Under the pieces are notes generated by a model, which saw only the letters and a program-made list of their open reading frames with translations, was not told where the DNA came from and did not search any database. Both the position numbers and the translations under genes were made by a program. Shown here piece by piece: positions 6,389-10,149 of a stretch of 10,149 bases of DNA (position 1 is the first letter of the stretch; every line of letters begins with the position of its first letter). The DNA is from Piscirickettsiaceae bacterium (GTDB lineage Bacteria; Pseudomonadota; Gammaproteobacteria; Thiomicrospirales; Thiomicrospiraceae): contig JAASTL010000013.1 in the NCBI GenBank assembly GCA_021767305.1, positions 1-10,149 on the forward strand. The letters are read 5' to 3'.

Positions 6389-7708
6389 TTAAAAAAGAGC
6401 CGTTAGTTGTAATGAGATGCGATTATCAATGCTATCTAGAATGTCATGCACGGGTGATGCGTTGGGCACATTTGGCGCATCAATTGAACGTATCTCATAG
6501 TTGGCTTTAAGGTAAGTTTTAGGGTTAAAGAAGTACTGAGCGCCTAAAGTTGTGGTCTTGAATTCTCTTTCCGCATTCTCGCCTCCCGTGCCATTTTTAT
6601 CGGTGGCACTATTTAAAATGTCGTGACGAAGATTCAATTCAATATTAGGTTTTACACGATACCCAAGGCTAACATAGTAACCATTGGCTTTTTGATCAGG
6701 CAAAACACTGAAGGTTGCGCCATCATCCGGCACACCGGCTCCTGTGGTACCACCGTAAATCATGCCGTCGGCCACAATGTATTCCGCCGCTAGGCGGTAT
6801 TTACCATCAAAATAGGTGCTTCCTAAACCACTGCGGGTTCTGTTTTGTGTCACATCGGCACCCGGTGCAGCGGGTGTTCCATCGTTAAATGAACGTTTAC
6901 CGCTGTGATTCCAGGCATAGAATTTCAAGCCATGACGACGGCCACCTTTAGAGCCATCAAACACTTTTTCGGTAGAAATATAAGCATAAGTATCTTTGTA
7001 TTTGTCATTATCGGTAAAAGCAAGCCCGTTACCGTTACCAAACATTAAGGCATAACTGGTTTCCCAGTCTCCGGTTTTAAAGGTGTCGAACACTTGGATA
7101 CCGGTATCTCTAAAAGCCCCAACCGGGTTGTTACGCCCTTTATTACCGGCTTGATAATCAAAAGTACGTTCCAATAAAATTCGATCCGTAACGGTAGAAA
7201 AATTATTGTAGTTAGCAACAAACGCGGCTTGTAAAGCTTCTTCTGAACCGGGGGTTTTAAATAAACCCACTCGCAGTCTTGCACCAGGAATATGGTTCAA
7301 AGTGACACTAGCATCAGTGAGTTGACCTTGAGAGGCCTTGCCACCTGTAGTAATACCGTTATTACCCAATTCAGCCAATAAAAAATAATTGACGTTACTA
7401 TCGATTGGAAAATTATTGCCGCGCACACCAATTCTGGCACGTTTGACATTAAAGCCGCTGGCGGTATCAAGTTGAGGTGCCATTTGGTTGAAAGCGGCGG
7501 GTTTATCCTTGAATGGTCCTGCTTTTAATTGGGTATCTGCAGTCTGTTGGTAATCAAGCTGTGCAAACCCCCAAACTTTTGCTCGTGGTGCCTGATTTGG
7601 CTTTTCCGTACCTTGTAACATTAACCAGTTAGTGGCTTGGGCTGATGTGGATATTGTTGCTGCGATAATGGCAGCTGGCAGAATTTTTTTCAGCATTGAA
7701 GTTTTCAT
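6389..7708 (-). CDS. Outer-membrane porin, OprP/OprO-like (phosphate-selective porin superfamily)
   Basis: This 439-residue trimeric-porin-type protein would allow diffusion of small, probably anionic, solutes across the outer membrane. The signal peptide MKTSMLKKILPAAIIAATIS ends at SAQA (residue 25). The mature protein opens with the strand VWGFAQLDYQ and soon shows FNVKRARIGVRG, the early-strand pattern of OprO/OprP-like porins. Alternating beta strands continue to LQLTALF with the C-terminal Phe needed for barrel assembly. Substrate specificity cannot be read from sequence; a phosphate-specific lysine ladder is not evident by eye. The ATG has a modest GAGAG Shine-Dalgarno. It is the last gene of a minus-strand operon: 45 bases separate it from the upstream DsrE-fold gene and a terminator follows. 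Its place in an ECF-controlled operon suggests it is induced together with the two DsrE proteins. Confidence 0.85.
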   Translation of the reverse strand: MKTSMLKKILPAAIIAATISTSAQATNWLMLQGTEKPNQAPRAKVWGFAQLDYQQTADTQLKAGPFKDKPAAFNQMAPQLDTASGFNVKRARIGVRGNNFPIDSNVNYFLLAELGNNGITTGGKASQGQLTDASVTLNHIPGARLRVGLFKTPGSEEALQAAFVANYNNFSTVTDRILLERTFDYQAGNKGRNNPVGAFRDTGIQVFDTFKTGDWETSYALMFGNGNGLAFTDNDKYKDTYAYISTEKVFDGSKGGRRHGLKFYAWNHSGKRSFNDGTPAAPGADVTQNRTRSGLGSTYFDGKYRLAAEYIVADGMIYGGTTGAGVPDDGATFSVLPDQKANGYYVSLGYRVKPNIELNLRHDILNSATDKNGTGGENAEREFKTTTLGAQYFFNPKTYLKANYEIRSIDAPNVPNASPVHDILDSIDNRISLQLTALF

Positions 7709-7753
7709 AGTTCTCTCTTTGTAAGCTATTTTATTGCGATCAAATGGTTCGGT

Positions 7754-8248
7754 TTATGGACGTAGGTAGATAAAACCTTGCTGTTGCAGTGCAGCAAGTT
7801 CGGCAACACCACTAGGAACGATATCGGATTGATTGACATCATAAAGGTCACGATTAATCTCTACATTGCGACCTTTTAAGGTGTTGGCGCAGACTTTGAA
7901 TGCCACTCCCTGCATTTTCAGGCTATCGATTTTTTGCTGAATTTCTTGATTGGCATTTGCGGATTTGAACTTGGGTACATTTTTTAGAGCGTCTGGTTTA
8001 ATTACCATCGAAAGTCCGTTGCCGTGCATAACAACCTTGAGTTTTAAGTTATCTGAGCCAACCGCATTAATATGGTTTTGAATGTTTCTTAGAGTACTGG
8101 ACTGTTTTTTGGCATCATCATAATTGATGTGATATACCACTTTTTGCTCAGCATAATTTGCGGTGGCTGCGGAGGCTGTTTGAAGCATGGCGCTTAATCC
8201 GAATGGAATAATGAACAATGCAGCAATGATTTTCTGGCTAAATTTCAT
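7754..8248 (-). CDS. Exported DsrE-fold protein (second DsrE paralogue)
   Basis: This is a 164-residue periplasmic protein of the DsrE/DsrF-like superfamily, whose cytoplasmic members (TusD, DsrE) carry sulfur as cysteine persulfide. Residues 1-28 are a signal peptide (IIAALFIIPFGLSAML, cleavage at ASAA). The fold signature is KVVYHI (first strand), LKLKVVMHGNGLSMV (second strand and loop) and GVAFKVCANTLKGR, with Cys120, the only cysteine in the protein. The C-terminus (SGVAELAALQQQGFIYLRP) resembles that of the adjacent paralogue (AGAARILQLNAAGYQILKP), and both align with the DsrE domain of the anti-sigma factor at 9530. AGAGGA lies 7 bases before the ATG. Genes on either side are 34 and 45 bases away in the same operon. 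The role (sulfur carrier, thiol sensor or chaperone) is not established. Confidence 0.85.
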   Translation of the reverse strand: MKFSQKIIAALFIIPFGLSAMLQTASAATANYAEQKVVYHINYDDAKKQSSTLRNIQNHINAVGSDNLKLKVVMHGNGLSMVIKPDALKNVPKFKSANANQEIQQKIDSLKMQGVAFKVCANTLKGRNVEINRDLYDVNQSDIVPSGVAELAALQQQGFIYLRP

Positions 8249-8282
8249 GATTGATATCCTCTAATGTGTTCTATTTTGTAAT

Positions 8283-8744
8283 TTATGGTTTAAGTATTTG
8301 GTAACCGGCTGCATTAAGTTGCAAGATACGAGCTGCGCCAGCAGGCACCAAACTAATGCCTTCAATGAGTTCAGGTTTTTTACCGAGTTTTTTAGTGAAG
8401 TTATTCAGCGTGTTTTGACATCCGCTAAAACGCACCCCAAGAGACATGAGGCTATTAATGCGATCAGTATTAGCATTGTTTTCCAGCATCAGGCGAAGTC
8501 CAGGTCCAAAGCCAACAATTTCTAAGTCGATATCTTCAATGCCATAGTGTTTTACCAAGTTGTTGGCAACGTTAAGTACCAGGGTTTGTTTGAAAGGATT
8601 AGGGTCACTAATCTGCAGAACCACTTTATGACTGGCAAAGGTTTCAGGTAGAGGAGGTTCTTGCACGGCTGCGGTAACCGTTTGCGGGAGTAGAAAGCTA
8701 AACAGGGATAAAGCATACAAAGCTGTTAAAAGTTTTTTAAACAC
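8283..8744 (-). CDS. Exported DsrE-fold protein (first DsrE paralogue)
   Basis: This 153-residue periplasmic DsrE-fold protein heads the three-gene operon. The signal peptide is MFKKLLTALYALSLFSFLLP to about residue 25 (VTAA). The core shows KVVLQISDPNP, IDLEIVGFGPGLRLML and GVRFSGCQNTLNNF, with a single cysteine (Cys109) at the place equivalent to Cys120 of the next gene. The two proteins are diverged paralogues, clearly related in pattern but not near-identical. This one lacks the roughly 15-residue insert that its neighbour has before the second helix. The start is GTG at 8744, supported by GGAGAA 6 bases upstream and by the Lys-Lys signal-peptide start. An ECF-type promoter lies about 50 bases upstream. 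With no cytoplasmic DsrEFH partners in sight, function cannot be inferred from the classical sulfur-relay genes. Confidence 0.85.
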   Translation of the reverse strand: MFKKLLTALYALSLFSFLLPQTVTAAVQEPPLPETFASHKVVLQISDPNPFKQTLVLNVANNLVKHYGIEDIDLEIVGFGPGLRLMLENNANTDRINSLMSLGVRFSGCQNTLNNFTKKLGKKPELIEGISLVPAGAARILQLNAAGYQILKP

Positions 8745-8777
8745 GTTGGTTTCTCCATTTTGGGAATGTCTTTTGCA

Positions 8778-8788
8778 TTCGATTCGAA
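8778..8788. repeat. Small palindrome at the predicted start point of the DsrE operon
   Basis: TTCGA-T-TCGAA is a perfect inverted repeat with 5-base arms. It overlaps the start point predicted from the ECF-like promoter, where a repressor could act. With so short a repeat, chance is a real possibility. Confidence 0.3.
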
Positions 8789-8791
8789 CTA

Positions 8792-8820
8792 ATAACGGAG
8801 AAGCAGGGGGTTTTATTCCA
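8792..8820 (-). promoter_or_regulatory. Candidate ECF-sigma promoter of the DsrE-DsrE-porin operon
   Basis: On the minus strand TGGAATAA (8820-8813) is followed after 14 bases by CCGTTA (8798-8793). A GGAA-type -35 with a CGT-type -10 about 16 bases apart is the usual architecture of ECF promoters. The predicted start point is near 8786, giving a leader of about 40 bases to the GTG at 8744. The sigma factor encoded divergently at 8952 is the obvious candidate to use it. No equally good copy is visible in the plus direction towards the sigma gene. Confidence 0.65.
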
Positions 8821-8834
8821 ACTTTCTAAGCTGG
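8818..8834. repeat. Imperfect palindrome abutting the ECF -35 element
   Basis: CCAACTT-TCT-AAGCTGG is an inverted repeat with one mismatch in 7-base arms. It overlaps the last bases of the TGGAATAA element, so a bound regulator could affect the operon promoter. The role is unproven. Confidence 0.3.
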
Positions 8835-8850
8835 CTTTTTCTATCTAAAG

Positions 8851-8881
8851 ATAACCGTTTTTTATTTAATGAAATGGTTAT
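8851..8881. repeat. Inverted repeat upstream of the sigma factor gene
   Basis: ATAACCGTTT (8851-8860) and AAATGGTTAT (8872-8881) pair in 9 of 10 positions around an 11-base AT-rich centre. The repeat lies 70 to 100 bases before the sigma start in a region that should hold its promoter, so it could be an operator. I see no convincing -35/-10 pair for the sigma gene; TATATT at 8879-8884 is the best -10 but has no good -35 partner. Confidence 0.35.
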
Positions 8882-8951
8882 ATTCTTATATGAATTTAAG
8901 GGGTTGTGATTTGTTTTGAGTTTGTTCTATGATGAAAAAAAGGAATTTTTT

Positions 8952-9533
8952 ATGATAAACAATTGGATAAAACGCAAGGCAAATCAAATCAAGCTCGACG
9001 CTGTATTGGAGTCGCATTATGATGATTTGTATCGAATTGCCTTTGCCTGGGCGCAAGATGTAAATTTGGCGCAGGATTTGGTTCAGGAAACCATGCTAAA
9101 AGCATTACAGAAAGCGCATCAAATAAGTAGCTTTGAACACGTCGATCGATGGCTCTGTAAAATTATGCATAATCTTTTTTATGACCATTGTCGACATGAT
9201 ACCCGTTGGCAAGCTGTTCAAGTTGAAGATGTGGATTCTTATGTTCAGACAGAGTCAGTAGAAACCTTATACCTGAAAAAACAGACCATTCAGAGTGTTC
9301 ATGATGCCATAGGATGCTTGCCAGTAGACCAACGTGAAGTTTTGGTGTTGGTTGATTTGCAAGGCTACAGTTATGCAGAAGTAGCAGAAGTGATTGACGT
9401 TCCGGTGGGTACCATTATGAGTCGATTATCTCGAGCTAGATCAAAGCTGAGATCATTAATTAGTAGTGAAGATAACCCGTTATTTTATGAAAATAACCTG
9501 GTAGAAATCACCGTCAAGAGTAAAGCAAAATGA
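8952..9533 (+). CDS. ECF-family RNA polymerase sigma factor
   Basis: This 193-residue alternative sigma factor directs RNA polymerase to envelope-response promoters. Region sigma-2 (about 20-84) has HYDDLYRIAFAWAQD, AQDLVQETMLKAL (core-binding and -10 part) and WLCKIMHNLFYDHCR. Region sigma-4 (about 113-170) has LPVDQREVLVLVDLQGYSYA and VPVGTIMSRLSRARSKL, the -35-binding helix-turn-helix. No sigma-1 or sigma-3 is present, typical of ECF. ATG at 8952 is chosen because AGGA lies 7 bases upstream; a TTG at 8916 would add 12 residues without a ribosome site. About 20 residues after sigma-4 form a short tail. The stop overlaps the anti-sigma start (ATGA), so both are made in stoichiometric amounts. 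Divergent from the DsrE-porin operon, its likely target. The exact ECF group cannot be set by eye. Confidence 0.93.
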   Translation: MINNWIKRKANQIKLDAVLESHYDDLYRIAFAWAQDVNLAQDLVQETMLKALQKAHQISSFEHVDRWLCKIMHNLFYDHCRHDTRWQAVQVEDVDSYVQTESVETLYLKKQTIQSVHDAIGCLPVDQREVLVLVDLQGYSYAEVAEVIDVPVGTIMSRLSRARSKLRSLISSEDNPLFYENNLVEITVKSKAK

Positions 9534-10149
9534 AAGATTCCGCATCACGTTCAAATGATATTCACGCTTACATTGATGGCGAGCTTTCCTCTCAAGAAAA
9601 GCTCGAATTCGAAGAGCTTATTAAGCAAGATCCAGAGCTAAAAGCGCAAGTTTGTGATCTGCGTAAAATCAAACAGCAGGTGTTAACTCATTATCAGCAA
9701 ACACCTGTGCCTCCATTGCATCGAACGCAAAAACCAAAAACTGCATATTGGGGGGTGGCTGCTTCTTTAGTGATGGCCCTCGGAGTTGGATTTTTTACCG
9801 CTTACGGTCTAAATATTGGACAGTCTAATGCTACTGATAGTTATGTTCTGGCCGCACAGCAACAACCCAATAAGGTGTTATTGCACATTGATTCAAATCA
9901 ATCTGATCGTACTGAGGCAGTGCTGCAAAAAGCCAAAAAATTACTGGAAGAAAACCAAAATTCTGCTGAGCCAGTTCAAGTAGAGATTGTGGCTAACCAT
10001 GATGGTATTGATATGTTTGAAAAAAATAACCCTAGCAAAACCGAAATTATGGCTCTGTTAATGCAATACAACAACTTGAAATTAGTGGCTTGTCAACGAG
10101 CCTTAGAGCGCCGAGCAACAAGTGGTCACCCAGTGGCACTAATTGATCA
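9530..10149 (+). CDS. Membrane anti-sigma factor with periplasmic DsrE-like domain (3' end outside window)
   Basis: 206 codons are present and the frame is still open at the window end. Residues 8-58 look like a cytoplasmic anti-sigma domain (NDIHAYIDGELSSQEKLEFE, then a long charged helix). The zinc HxxxCxxC motif is absent; only Cys42 is there. One transmembrane helix spans about 73-94 (WGVAASLVMALGVGFFTAYG). The periplasmic part from about residue 114 reads as a DsrE-like domain: KVLLHID, a helix (AVLQKAKKLLEE), VQVEIVANHDGIDMF, NLKLVACQRALERR with Cys188, then HPVALID. These elements line up in order with the two exported DsrE proteins at 7754 and 8283, including the cysteine. Coupled to the sigma gene by an ATGA overlap. 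It probably holds the sigma factor at the membrane until a periplasmic signal is read by the DsrE domain (inference). The anti-sigma half is firm by context; the DsrE call rests on motif alignment by eye. Confidence 0.85.
   Translation, partial: MKDSASRSNDIHAYIDGELSSQEKLEFEELIKQDPELKAQVCDLRKIKQQVLTHYQQTPVPPLHRTQKPKTAYWGVAASLVMALGVGFFTAYGLNIGQSNATDSYVLAAQQQPNKVLLHIDSNQSDRTEAVLQKAKKLLEENQNSAEPVQVEIVANHDGIDMFEKNNPSKTEIMALLMQYNNLKLVACQRALERRATSGHPVALID

Noticed and set aside
7045..7284. Alternative minus-strand frame inside the porin gene
   Set aside because: It overlaps the porin in another frame and its residue composition shows no domain pattern.
8205..8211. Second GGAATAA on the plus strand as an ECF -35
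   Set aside because: It lies inside the DsrE coding region in antisense direction and has no CGT-type -10 about 16 bases downstream.
8763..8788. Possible plus-strand ECF promoter for the sigma gene (GGAATG then CGATTCG)
   Set aside because: The -10 part is a poor match and the leader would be over 150 bases; not enough to call.

Overview
The window reads as chromosomal DNA of a free-living, moderately AT-rich gammaproteobacterium. Gene content (a RegB/RegA-type redox two-component system next to ubiA, outer-membrane receptors and porins, periplasmic DsrE-fold proteins) would suit a chemolithotrophic sulfur-oxidiser of the Thiomicrospira/Hydrogenovibrio/Thiomicrorhabdus type. That placement is an impression from protein style, not a proven assignment. 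There are no tRNA, rRNA, CRISPR or insertion-sequence features. The genes are closely packed and no gene-free stretch exceeds about 210 bases.

Layout, left to right. Bases 1 to about 78 are a GC-rich scrap that reads in frame 2 like a PKD-type repeat. It joins abruptly to the C-terminal end of ubiA (about 79-285), so the left edge looks like a breakpoint or an assembly chimera. A membrane histidine kinase (299-1648) and its response regulator (1645-2184) follow as a translationally coupled RegB/RegA-like pair, closed by a strong bidirectional hairpin terminator (2222-2257). Convergent to them is a 736-residue TonB-dependent receptor (2295-4505, minus) with the CxxxM and HxM copper-ligand pattern of the OprC/NosA group. 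Its promoter region carries a perfect palindrome (4575-4591) that fits the published RegA/PrrA/RegR box, centred near -43. This suggests that the neighbouring two-component system controls copper import. Next come two divergent uncharacterised genes: a 168-residue cytoplasmic protein (4635-5141, minus) and a secreted, probably outer-membrane, 372-residue protein (5169-6287, plus).

The right third is the most interesting part. A minus-strand operon encodes two exported DsrE-fold proteins (8283-8744 and 7754-8248) and then an OprP/OprO-like porin (6389-7708), ending at a hairpin terminator (6335-6358). Divergent from it is an ECF sigma factor (8952-9533). The sigma gene is coupled by an ATGA overlap to a membrane anti-sigma factor (9530 to the window end) whose periplasmic part is itself a DsrE-like domain. 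The DsrE-DsrE-porin operon is preceded by an ECF-style promoter (TGGAATAA, 14 nt, CCGTTA). All three DsrE domains keep one cysteine at the same place. The parsimonious reading is a cell-envelope signalling module in which a DsrE-domain anti-sigma senses a periplasmic signal, possibly through a cysteine or persulfide or by contact with the soluble DsrE proteins, and releases the sigma factor to express them and the porin. That mechanism is inference; the gene order, overlaps, shared cysteine and promoter-like sequence are visible directly.
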